A DNA stretch of 64,000 bases from Arion vulgaris (Eukaryota; Mollusca; Gastropoda; Stylommatophora; Arionidae): positions 45,736,306 to 45,800,305 of the forward strand of contig CM036755.1 of the NCBI GenBank assembly GCA_020796225.1. Reading direction: 5' to 3'. This document shows positions 45,145 to 57,700 of the stretch, in pieces (positions within the stretch are counted from its first letter, which is position 1; every line of letters starts with the position of its first letter). The notes beneath the pieces were generated by a model. That model saw only the letters and a list, made by a program, of their open reading frames with translations. It did not search any database and was not told the DNA's origin. The position numbers were made by a program, and so were the translations under genes.

Positions 45145-45466
45145 GACTGCCTAGAGTAGTTGATAGTAGCTCGGCCTGCTAGCTGTGAGACGCCTAATAG
45201 CTCGGGTTCGAACCTACTGTCCGGCATTTGTTCGAGCCCCCTGGTTTACTCAGGACGATAACATGAGTACCTCTGAAGTCGGAGAAAATCTGCCTGTATG
45301 GCGAGGAATACTAATTACGAGTACATTGAGCACACGGCTGCCAGTGTAAAGTAATTTACAATGTGCCATTGTAAGAAATTGGAAAACGGATTTTCACGCA
45401 AAAATCAGTTTCAGAGATGAAACTTCGTCTGAGTTGAAAGCGGACGAAAAAAAAAAAAAAAAAAAA
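45145..45466 (+). mobile_element. SINE-G, tRNA-derived, with poly(A)
   Basis: tRNA-like head (GAGTAGTTGATAGTAGC, GGGTTCGAACC), body with CCTCTGAAGTCGGAGAAA and CGCAAAAATCAG, and a 20-base A run. Confidence 0.75.
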
Positions 45467-45714
45467 GGTTCAAGCATAAAGTATTGACAGCATGGAATAA
45501 AAATATGCTATATTTAAACAGAAGAAAACTGCAGCAAATTTATGAAACTTTATTGAAAAAGTAAGGTAACAAGAAACAATAACAGTTAATTAAGTTCACC
45601 AAGAATGTATTAAAGAGGAGTATGTAAGCAATGATAATTTAAAAAGAAATGATTTAAAAGACTGTAGGAAGTAATAGTGTCAGGAGCCAAGTCAGCATAC
45701 AAGAAATAGCCATC

Positions 45715-45744
45715 ATGGCTGGGATCATGTTTGAGAAAGAAGAT
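45715..45744 (+). CDS. Ankyrin gene exon 1
   Basis: ATG in a GCCATCATGG context, ten codons ([10 protein letters not shown]), donor GTAAGT. Phase 0. Confidence 0.75.
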
Positions 45745-48700
45745 GTAAGTATTATTAAATTTGTAAATGTTGTTTATAAAATAAATGTAGTAGAAGTCTC
45801 TGACTTATGAGGTACTTGTATTTATGAGGTACTTGTACTTATGAGGTACTTGTACTTATGAGGTACTTGTACTTATGAGGTACTTGCACTTATGAGGTAC
45901 TTGTAACTTAGATCCCCAAGTAAGGGATCAGGAAACCTGTAGTCCAGCAGTTGTACAGTGTGCTCACTGAAATATTTTTGCAGAAGTTGGCCTCGAACCC
46001 TGAAAATAGCGCAACACCTGGTATCGACTTTGCTATCAACACCCAGAATGGAATTATTATTGTTGTGGTAATATTGGCATGTAAGCAATACATGTTTATC
46101 TATATAGTTATACCCTCTTCATGTTCCATTTTACATTAAAGCTTCCACAAGAGATTTCCATATTTTCCATTCTGCTGCCTTTCTAGTAATTGTTTCCCAC
46201 ATCGGACCACATCTTTCAACTCTCTTGCCATAGTTCTTCTCCATGCTGTCTCCATGATGACCAGACCTTCTTTTTCCATTCGCTGTCCTAGCCAATGTCC
46301 CTACTGGAATATGACATTCCTGCCAAATCTATCTCCATCTTTTAATGATGGTCATACGATTGAACTCAGAGAAGGCCCACCTGTATGGCAAGGAAACCAA
46401 TAAAATGGTAAGCAGGCTTTCACTCAAAAATCAGTCAGAAGCGCAACCCCAGACATATCAATATGCCTGAATTCATAGCAGGCGAACGCAGAACAAGAAG
46501 AAGAATGATGGTTGTTAATGAAGAACAGTTTATTAGTCTTAAAAGCCTTTCATTTGCTATCGTATTTGGTCAGAAAATATGCAGAATAAATTACAACTTG
46601 TTCACTACAAATATAAATATTTTATAACGTTCTGTTTCTTCTTTGCATTCGTTCTTTACGACCAATTTTAATCACTCTTTGGGATATGTTTGATCTTTGC
46701 CAAGAACATGTATACGTTGCACATTGGTTTGGTAGGCACCTCACCGCATAGACTTCTTTACGTTTAGGACATGTGCATCCGATTTTAGCCAAACCTCCTT
46801 AGTCACCTCTTACGACATGCATGACAGGTAACAGTGGCACTATTCTTTACACCCCAAATTTGGGCCCCGGTAACCACTAAGGCGATATGTTCTGTTTAAT
46901 TTATTACATTTTTATTTTACAATGTTAACTCTTTATTTTTGTTGCTACTATTCTTAATTCTCAATTTCTTTCAGACAAAAATCAACAGAGCGATTTTGTA
47001 TAATGATGTGAATGGTCTGAGAGAGGCTTTGAAAGATGGTGTAGACATTCATTATAAGGACAGGGTTAGTGTATTATGTGTATTCCTGTTACTGTAAGTA
47101 AGTAAAAAGTAAAGGAACCCTTTCATACCTTGTGGTATATAGGGCAATACAGTGTTAGGCCTGTATTATTTATTGACCGTCGGCACACGATAGGTGATGT
47201 GGTCAGCACCATGCTGGCTGCCTTCCCAGAACATGTCTGGTACCCAGTTGAGGCTGGAGTCGACCTGAGACCGTCTCGGTGGAAAAATTCCACGCACGCT
47301 GCGGGAGTTGAACCCGGACCACCAGTCTTGAGAAGCGAGTTCACTAACAACTACGCTACCGTGGCTCTCTCCTGTTACTGTAACAAGTATAATATTATTT
47401 ACTAAAACATTACAGAGTTCTTCAATTTGAATACATAGAAACTATAATAATGTTAAATGGTGGATGTGTATCAGAAATAAAGAATAGAGTTGTCCAGACA
47501 ATGACAACATTTCTGAAACTGAAGAGCATTATATATAACAAGTTGTGTGTTCTTAAACAGAGAAGAGAACAAATCAATCTATCCAGAAAGAACTCAAAAT
47601 CAAAGAAAACTGACTGATGCTACAAATACGAAAGAGATAAATTGAGATATTTTGGACATATAAAAGACATGAAGGGCTGGAGAAGACCATCATGGAAGGT
47701 GGCATACCGGCAAAGAGAAGAAGAGGAAGACCATGGAGAAGGTGGATTCAGGATGTAACTGATAGTCTGAAAATGACGGTTGCAGAGGCAGGACATCTGC
47801 CCTATGAGAGAGAAATTCCGGAGGACTGTTGGGAGGCAAAGTTCTGCTCAGGACAAGCTATTTGATGATGATGTATTCTTAAAGACCATCATTAAAAGAT
47901 GGAGATGTTTTGGGCTTGTATGTTGTGTGTCAGTAGGGATGTTGACTAGAAGACAGCTCTCCGCTGTACAGCAGATGGAAAGAGTAGGTCGGGACATCCA
48001 AGGGAAACAGTGAGAACTGTTTATTGAGTGGTTAAAGACTGTAATCTGACATGGGAAATGATTGATAGGAAGTGGCAGAATGGTAACAATGAAAATTTCT
48101 CATGGAAGCCTTCATGTTGAATGAGACTCAAAGAGGATGTAGATATACAACAAATTGTTGTCTATGGAAGTCCTATTATCCTTCGTTCACTTTCAGACGA
48201 CAACTTGAATATGTACGAAGAAAATAGTAATCTACATAATGTTGTCAAGGTCTTCAATGATATTGTCATGTGCTCATCTGTGGACTTCTTCAAACGCTCC
48301 ACTTGTTAACCACTCTTTGTGATTTGCATGGGATCCAAGTCTAAGAGAGATTGTATGTTTTGCCAGTTATGCGCTTACAAGTAAGCCAACACATCCGATT
48401 TCTTCGACGCTTTTTATTTACTAGGGTAGCTTTCCTAGGCCCCTACCTTAGTCACCTCTTACAACATGCCTTGTAGGTTGCAGTGTTATTATTCTTTGCT
48501 CCCCTTGTGAGCCTCAGCAACACACGGGCGGCACTTGGGACAAGCTAATGAGTATTCTCTGCCCATCATATGTTGGACACGCCTCTGAAGTCGGAGAAGG
48601 CACTTCTCTATATCCAGGGACACTGATAATAAGGTAAGCAGGCCTTGATGCAAAAATCTGTCAGAAGCTCAATGTCAAGCACCCTGACTATCCCTGAATT

Positions 48701-51700
48701 CATAGGGAGCGAACGCAAGAAGAAGATATGTTGGACATCTTTGCAAAGTGTACAGTAGTCATGTTGCCAGTGCTGCAGTTACGTTCATCATAAATTTCTA
48801 TCTTCAACCTGTTAAAAATATGGCATCTCAATTTATTGTGGTATTTGTGGAATCTGACTATAATTATATTGTTGAGCAATTTGTATTGTCTTATCTTGTA
48901 ACATGGTTAAATGAGAATTTTCATTCTCACACTGCTCAGACTGGGGCATTCTTGCAAGATGTGCATTGGCAACTGCTTTGGTGCTCCACAGATGCAGGCA
49001 GCTGAGACCTATTCTATGGAGGTGTGCTCTGAGACTGCAGTGTCCTGTTCTAAGTTTGAAGACTATGGTCTGCGATTTTTCTGTTTAATGTATTTCTGTC
49101 ATGCTCTGGGTTGTATCGTCTGTTTTGTTTTTCTGGAAAACTAAATAATTCACGGAGAGTTAGAGATCTGAAAAATGAAATTAATGTTGTTGCATCGATA
49201 ATCATGAAATATGTATTATAATATAGAAAATAATGGTGCATGTTTGTTGAAAGCCTGTGCTCCACAGGAGCCAGAAGGATCATTATTATTTCCTGAACTC
49301 TCTTTCTTCTTTGAACGCTTCATATCGACCACTTGTTAACCACTCTGTGTGATCTGTATATGATCTGAGCCTAAGAGCGATTGTATTTTTTGCCAGTTAT
49401 GCGCCTATAAGTAGACCAGTACATCTGATTTCTGCAACACTTTTATTGAGGTAGCTCCTAGGCTCCTACCTCAGTTGCCTCTTACGACATTCCTTGTAGG
49501 TCACAGTGATACTATTCTTTACTCCCCTTGCAAGTACCAGCACAACACGGACGCCTGAACTGTCTCAAGATTAATATACAAAAAGAAAAATACAATACAT
49601 CTAAAGGGTCTAAAGCCGAAGGATTGACTTTATTTCACCGGTCCCTCTCTGCAGAAATGGCATGTAATGGGTCTTCTAAAAAGCATGAACTCCACAGTTC
49701 TACTAGCATTAACTCTAGGGTGTTTGGAAAAATGAACTCATGAACTGAACGGTGCCGTCGTTTGAACCCATGACCTTCGGAAGGCAAGGCAATGGCTAAG
49801 CCACAGAGATCCTGATTACTATACATCATTTTACTTTGGTGCTTACTTGTAATCATTGAGTCACTACTCCTTTTGTTATTCTTATTATTTGTTTAGCAGT
49901 TTGTAGTGTTACGTAGATGTAACAAAAGGAGGAGTGATGAGCATGAATGAGCAAAACAGACAGAGGCCTTTTTAAACACATGACCACCACAAATTCAAAA
50001 GGTGCCATAAATCACCTTACAAGACAAGGACATGTCATTATTTTCCACCTTAGGACACAATATGTGCCCCTGAATGGTCACCTACATCGAATCCAACCAA
50101 AGATTGTCCCACAATGTCAACTGTGTGACTATTCACTATTATCAAAAAAGGGGGAGACTGCAGTAAAGCTTAGGAAAGTAGTGAAACATGTGAACAAGAA
50201 GTACAAAGTACTTCTGTTTTACAAAATACAAAACAGTGACAATACACAGCAACGTTTTGACCAAAGGCCTTTATACTATTCACTAGCAACTTTTACACAC
50301 CATCTTTTCTAGTGCCCTGCACTCAGTGACCTACGCTGCAAGTACCTACCACCCATATCTAGAAATTGAAAACTCTCTCTATGCTAACACACCACAGCTC
50401 AAATACACCTGTAAATTTGCTGCCATGGCCTAAAATCAAAGGGCAAATGCTAAGATGACTGCTGGATCAGAAAACTAAACTAACCTTCTTGTAATCCATG
50501 TTGACAATATGTATTTCAAATTACTACAAGAAATTTTCTTATTGATTTCTGACAGAAAGGGAACACATATCTCCATTATGTTTGTACAATGTATCGGCCA
50601 TTCATCATTCATATTATTGTGGGATCTGGAATAGATGTCAATGCAAAAAACAGGGTAGGTAACAAATAAAGCATGACAGTGTTTTATTTTTATTATCTCC
50701 TTTTGTTTTAATATTTTGTTAATTTGCGCGATTTAAAAATGTGTTATTGCATTGCTGTTTTACTTAGATTAAAATTTAGTTTGATAGATTGATAGGATCA
50801 TCATCATTGCACTTCGGTGAGTAACCATGTGTGATCCTATCTCTTTCTTACACAGGAAGATCTCAACGGCAGTGCACAAACTCCATAGCACCGTGAGGTC
50901 CTCAATGTAATTTTAAGATGGTGAAAATAGTTTATAATTTTTATTTTAAAATTAATTTTGTCCAGGTAGTGGCTCTTCTCAATTTTGAACTGCCAAGGCG
51001 CCGAGTGGTTTCCGGGGCCCAAATTTGGGTGTAAAGAATAGAACCATTGTTACCTGCCACGTATGTCTTAAGAGGCGACTAAGGAGGTTTGCCTGAAATC
51101 GGATCACATGTCCTAACGTGTAGAAGTCTATGTGTTTAGGGACCTACCAAACCAATGTACAACATATACATGTTCTTGGCAATGATCAAACATATCACAA
51201 AAGTGATTAAAATTGGTTGTAAAGAAACGACGCAAAGAAGAAGAAGAACTGCCAAGGGTTTTTTACTGCTCACTTGAACACTGGACCAACATTATATTGT
51301 CTTTTTTGGATAAGACTAGGAACTCGATCTCACCTACATTGAGATAAAAATATATGTGGAAAAATATCCTGATGGCTCCACGAGAGAGCAAACCAAGTAC
51401 CTTTGGAATGAGAAGTGTACACCTAACCTTTACAACACAGAGACTCACTAAAAATGTATTTATTAGTATATAACTTAACAAATCCACAATAGTGTAGTAA
51501 TTATTGCACTTGCTTCTTTTTTTTTATCAGAAGCACTTGAGCTGAAAGTTTCGACTCATGTCATGGACATCGTAACCTTTCGGTGCCACGAACACCGTAA
51601 ATGGGAACCTGTAGCTTTTCTGCAGTCCGCGAGTTGAACCGCACTAGAGACTAGTCACCGTAGTCAACGTGCTACGAACACGCTGCACGGGCCATTGCTT

Positions 51701-54700
51701 CTAAACACATGGTACAGGTTCAATTCCACAGTGGGAGTGGAAGACTTTTTCCCAGTCACAATTGGGTATCAGCAAATCACTGGGAAGTAAAGGCAGTTAG
51801 CGTGATGTTTTCCAGATCACCCATTGTGTGCAGATGGTCAATGAAAATACAGTCATAACATTGTATTTCCTTATCTTATGGAATGAAAAAGGGTTCCTTT
51901 ACTTAACTTGGGATGCAGAGGGGCTTGGACATTAGTGTAACTTGGGATGCAGAGGGGCTTGGGCACTCGTGTAACTTGGGATACAGAGGGGCTTGGACAG
52001 TAGTGTAACTTGGGATGTAGAGTGGCTTATACACTCAGGTAACTTGGGATGCAGAGGGGCTTGCACACTCGTGTAACTTGGGATACAGAGGGGCTTGAAC
52101 AGTAGTGTAAAGAAATACTTTGTCCAAGACCTTGTTTTCATCTCTCTTTGCGGCAGTGTGTTCCCGGGGCTCACAAGGGAGCAAATAATAGTAACACTGC
52201 AACCTACAAGGCATGTCATAAGAGGCAACTGAGGTAGGGGCCTAGGGAAGCTACCCTAGTAAATAAATAACGTAACAGAAATCTTATGTGCTGGCCTACT
52301 TGTAGACACATAACTGGTGCAATGTGCAATTGCTCTTAGGCTCAGATCACATACAAGAGCGTTTGAAGAAGAAGATCTCTCTTTGGATGTACTATTCTTC
52401 TTTGGGTTTGCTGATGTTGAATATCAACACAATGAGTCTGGGTTCTCTGGATGTATTTTGTTTTGTTTGTTAGTTCCTCACAGCTTCCAAATAGCTTTGT
52501 GCGAATGTTTGTCTCTGTTGGCCAGTGTTCTTTCTGCAGTTGATTCATCAGGTTGCAATCTTGCAGGATGTGTTTGACTGTCTGTACACATGAACATGTG
52601 GGTGATGGAACCAGTCTTAGTCTGTGTAGATGACGGTTCAGTCTATTGTGTTAAGATCTGAGCCAAAACATTATCACCTGTCCTACTCTATATATAAATA
52701 GTGGTCACAAGCTTTTTATTGATCTTCTATTCTTATGTCCTTGATGAAGTTTCTAATAGCATTGATGAAGTTTCTAATGTCCTTGATGAAGTTTCTAATG
52801 TCCTGATGAAGTTCTAATGGCATTGATGAAGTTTCTAATGGCATTGATGAAGTTTCTAATGGCATTGATGAAGTTTCTAATGGCATTGATGTAGGTGGAT
52901 GGACTGCAAATAGACTTGTCTGACTAACAAAAAAATGATCAATATAATCTCTGTCTGCTGTCGCAAATCCTACTGGAGACATATGTTCTGGAAGGGTATC
53001 AATCCTTTGAACTTGAGCATAATAAGTCTTGCTAGAGAAACAGAGTAAAGTTCCCCTCTGGGATAGAATGCTGTTTAGTTCATGACACATCACCCCAGCA
53101 ACAGTCAAACTAGAAGATATCTAACCAAAAAAAATTTTGTATTTAACTTTTGCCAGAGACAAAAAGTTTTAAAATTATTGTTTTGCCAAAGAACAAAAAT
53201 TGAGTAGTTAACTTCTGCCAGAGAATAAAAATCTATTATTTAACTTTTGCCAGAGAATAAAAATGTATTAGTCTTCTGACAGTATTGTCTGTCTATATTT
53301 CAGCATGGGAACACAGCTCTACATGTAACTGCCTTGCATCATGAATGCTGCCATGTTGGAGACTTATTAGCTGCAGGGATTGATCCAACAATCAAAAATA
53401 AGGTCAGTTTTCTGTCAAATAAAAATTGTATAAGATTAAATATTTGCTGAGTTTGTATTCTCTCTCTCTCTCTCTCTCTCTCTCACTGCCTTTTTACCCC
53501 TATTGGAGCATATGCCCTCAGCCAACTCATGCCAAGTCTTCCTATCTTTAGCTGTCTCATGTAGCCCCCTCTAGCTCTTCTGTGTGCTGTTAATCTTTGC
53601 CTCCAACTCACTTCTCCATGTATTTCTAGTTCTCCCTATCTTTTACTATCCCTGTGGGTTCCAGAAAAGGGCCTTGCTTGTTATATTTCTCTCAGTTTTT
53701 CTCAAGGTGTGTCCTATACAGAACCAGCGCCTTTTTTTAACACCTTGGTTCACTGAAATCTGTCTTGAGTTTGTTTTAGCTCATTCTATTTCTTCTTATT
53801 CTGGTTTGTGTATGATTTTTCTCTGAGTTCATCTCTCTAAGTTGCTGACAAAAACAACACGACCTACGGGAATCCAGCCCCCTAGTCAAGTCAAAACCTC
53901 TTAAGCCTTGAACCTTGCAGTCACAGTTTCCTGGTCTCCACTATTGGGAGATGGGGTTGACTTGTATATACTGCATGTCTTCTGTAGGATAATAATTGTT
54001 ACTTTTGTTTTTACCTTCCTAAGAGAGACTAGCCGACCCCAATTCTGCTGGATGCAGAGCAAGGCACAGAACACACCTTGTAGACTTGAAGTTTAATCCC
54101 TACATACGAGTGGAACAGCGCCACTTAAGATGATTTCATCTTATCTGCAGAGCAGAAGAGAATCAGTTGTCAGTAAAAGCAGTGAACAGATTACCAACCA
54201 GGCCCAGCATTTGATAGAAGAACAATCTCTGAAAGACTAAGAGTTGAGATAGCACCTGGTTTGATGGTGTTAGAGTTGAGATAGCACCTGGTTTGATGGT
54301 GTAAGAGTTGAGAAAGCACCTGGTTTGATGGTGTAAAAATTGAGCAACCCTGGCTGATTGGATGAGAAAAGGAGGGGGAGTTTCTCTGTGTGACCTCCAT
54401 ACCCCAAGGTAGAAATAATTGGAATAACTTCTTCTTGCAATTGCTATTTTGATGATTATACAGTCAGATATGTTCTTATGATGAAGGAAGTCAACAGTTG
54501 TCTGGAGTTCATCTCTGATGTTGTGTAGTTTTCAATGTAGTGGCATAACTGTTCGAGGCTCGGTACGTCAATCAACATCATTAGATTTATCAGATGATAA
54601 CCTTTGGAGTTGGTGAAGTCAGGCCTGTACACCAGGGACACTGATAAAAAGGAGAGCAGGCCTTCCCGCAAAAATTCATCAGAAGCGCCATACAAGGCAC

Positions 54701-57700
54701 CCTGACTACACCTAAATTCATAGCGAATGAACACAAGAAGAAGAAGAAGAATCAGATGGCATAATCATTCATATATAAGAGTGAGATGCATGATACTATG
54801 GTTTCTGGTGTGCCTTCTGATGCCTAGTATCATTGACTTCAGCAACATGGGAATAGCTAAGTCAGTAAAGTGTCATGGTTTGGACCAGAATTTGATCAGA
54901 ATGAAAACTGCTGATATACTTCTAAAGTCGGAGAAGGCACACCTGTATGGTGGGGGATACTTCTTCTTTGTGTTCTTTCTTTGCGACCAATTTTAATCAC
55001 TGTTTGTGATATGTTTGATCTTTGCCAAGAACGTGTATATGTTGCACATTGGTTTGGTAGGCCCCTAAATGTATAGACTTCTACACGTTTAGGACATGCG
55101 CATTCGATTTCAGCCAAACATCCTACGTCGCCTCTTACGACATGCATGGCAAGTAACAGTGACTCTATTCTTTACACCCCAAATTTGGGCCCCGTTAACC
55201 ACTCGGGCAGGATCAGAATTAAAACTGCTGATATACCTCTAAAGTTGAAGAAGGCATACCTGTATGGCGGGGGATACTTCTTCTTTCTTCTTCTTTGCGT
55301 TCGTTCTTCACGACCAATTTTAATTACTCTTTGTGATATGTTTGGTCTTTGCCCAGAACGTGTATATGTTGCACATTGGTTTGGTAGGCCCCTAAACGCA
55401 TAGACCTACACGTTTAGGACATGTGCATCCGATTTCAGCCAAACCTCCTTAGTTGCCTCCTACGACATGCATGGCAGGTAACAGTGGTTCCATTCTTTAC
55501 ACCCCAAATTTGGGCCCGGTAACCACTCGGGTGGCGGGGGATACTGATAGGAAAGCAGGCTGCCTGTGTGGTACTGGGGCTGCAAAGAAAGCAAAGAATA
55601 GTACCACTGTGACCTACAAGGCATATTGTAAGAGGCAGCTGAGGTAGGATCTAGAGAAGCTACCCTAGTAAATAAAAAGCATCGCAGAAATCAGATGTTC
55701 TGGCCTACTTGAGGCACATAAACCTATGTGCATCAACGTCAATCGCTCTTATGCTCAGATCACATACAAATCACAAAGAGTGGTTAACAAGTGGTCAATA
55801 TAGAGCATTTGTAGAAGAAGAAAAAGGAAAGCGGGCCTTCATGCAAAAATCTGCTCAAACTACACCTGAATTCGTTGCGAGCTAATGCAGGAGAAAAGAA
55901 GAAATATCTGATAGGATTGTGTATTGTTCTCTCTGTATGATTTCTAAAATCCAGAATAGACAATAAACATCATCATCATCAAATAGCTTGTCCTGAGCAG
56001 AACTTTGCAACCCCAACAGTCCTCTGGAATTTCTCTCTCTCATAGGCCAGTTGTCCTGCCTCTGCAGCGATCATGTTCAAACCATCAGTTACTTCCTGAA
56101 TCCACCTTCTCCATGGTCTTCCTCTTCTTCTCGTTGCCGGTATGCCTCCTTCCATGATGGTCTTCTCCAGCCCTTCATATCTTTTTATATGTCCAAAATA
56201 TCTCAATTTCTCTCTTTCTTATTTGTAGCATCAGCAGTTTTCTTTGATTTTGAGTTCTTTCTGGATAGATCTATTTGTTCTCTTCTCTGTCCATGATATA
56301 CGGAGGACTCTTCTGTAACACTTATATTCAAAAGCACATATATTGTTTTTCCACTGCTTTATTAAATGTCCATGCTTCACACCCATACTTGCCACTGGGA
56401 ATATGCATGCTCTTAGTATTCTGATCTTTGTTTTCTTATCAGTTCCGTTCCATACGGTTTTTAGTTGTTTAATTTTTTGTAAAGCCATGTTTGTTCTTTT
56501 TTAAATTTCCTTCATCCCATTTCCATCTGTTAGTAGCAGTGAATCAAGATAAGCAACAAAGTATTATATTATTTACTTCTGTAACTGATTGTCCATGAAT
56601 TTACTTTCATATTTGAGAATGAAGTATTATCATGTTATGTTTGCAGGATGGGAAAATAGCGGCTGAAATTCCAACAAGAAATATGTTTTGGAGACACATT
56701 TATGATAAATATCAGGTATGGATTGTTGCCACTGACATTCTTGCTAGATTTCATTCTTGGGGACAATTATTTTGATGATGTATCATCTATTTCTGGGTTT
56801 TATTTTGCTAAGTTTTTTTTCTAAGGATTTTCTTCATCTTCTTCTTTGATTGCTCCATATCGACCACTTGTGTGATTTAATCACTCTGTGTGATTTGTAT
56901 GTGATCTGAGCCTAAGAGAAACACAGACTTCAGAGAACATCCTGCAGCCATGTCCATCATACATACACCAATGACAGGAAACATGGCCTCAAGAACAAAG
57001 CTTACAGAGCAAGCTATGGGAACTCTCGAGGAACTCCAACTGACATGCAGTTTCATAGAGGCAACACATCTCATGGTATAGATGAGCATACGAAACCAGA
57101 TGAGCATACGAACCGAGCGCAAAGAAGAAGAGCCTAAGAGTGATTTAAGTTGTGCCAGTTATGCACCCACAAGTAGGCCAGCACATCAGATTTCTGCGAT
57201 GCTCTTTATTTACTAGAGTAGCTTCCTTAGGTCCTGCATCAGTCACCTTTTATGCAATACCTTGTAGGTCACAGTGGTGCTATTCTTTGCTTCCCTTGCG
57301 GGCCTCAACACCACATGGGCGATGATTTGAGTTTAAGAGCGATTGTATGTTGTGCGCTTACAAGTAGGCCAGCACATCCAATTTCTGCTACACTTTTTAT
57401 TTACTAGGGTCGGCCTTGCATTGCTGGGGCTCGAAATGGGAGCAAAGAATAGTACCACTGCAACCTACAAGGCATTTCATAAGCATATTATTAGGAGAAA
57501 TATTGTGTTGAACAATGCTCTTTTAGTGCTCATGGTGATATGTTTGCATATAAAAATTGGCACAATTTTTCCTATATCTCTCTTGCGAGCGATCGTTCTT
57601 TTCAGCCATTTTTATCATTCTATTGTGATATATAAACAGCCAAACATCAGAATGGGATGTACGTGCACAGCCTTCAGTACCAATTGGAGCTCAAGTGCTT

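Larger units (their letters stand above)
43066..45714. promoter_or_regulatory. Divergent intergenic region between BORCS5 and the ankyrin gene
   Basis: The two start codons face away from each other across 2.65 kb, so both promoters must lie here. Repeat-free DNA remains at about 43066-43440 and 43890-44510. The remainder is a LINE-beta fragment, a truncated SINE-C, a LINE-derived tail and a SINE-G. No TATA box or other motif is convincing. Confidence 0.4.
54882..55895 (+). mobile_element. SINE-G disrupted by two SINE-A copies and a SINE-B
   Basis: G fragments at 54905-54960, 55215-55277, 55545-55561 and 55823-55895 read in order once the insertions are removed. The 5' G piece and its SINE-A are tandemly duplicated. 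Confidence 0.75.
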
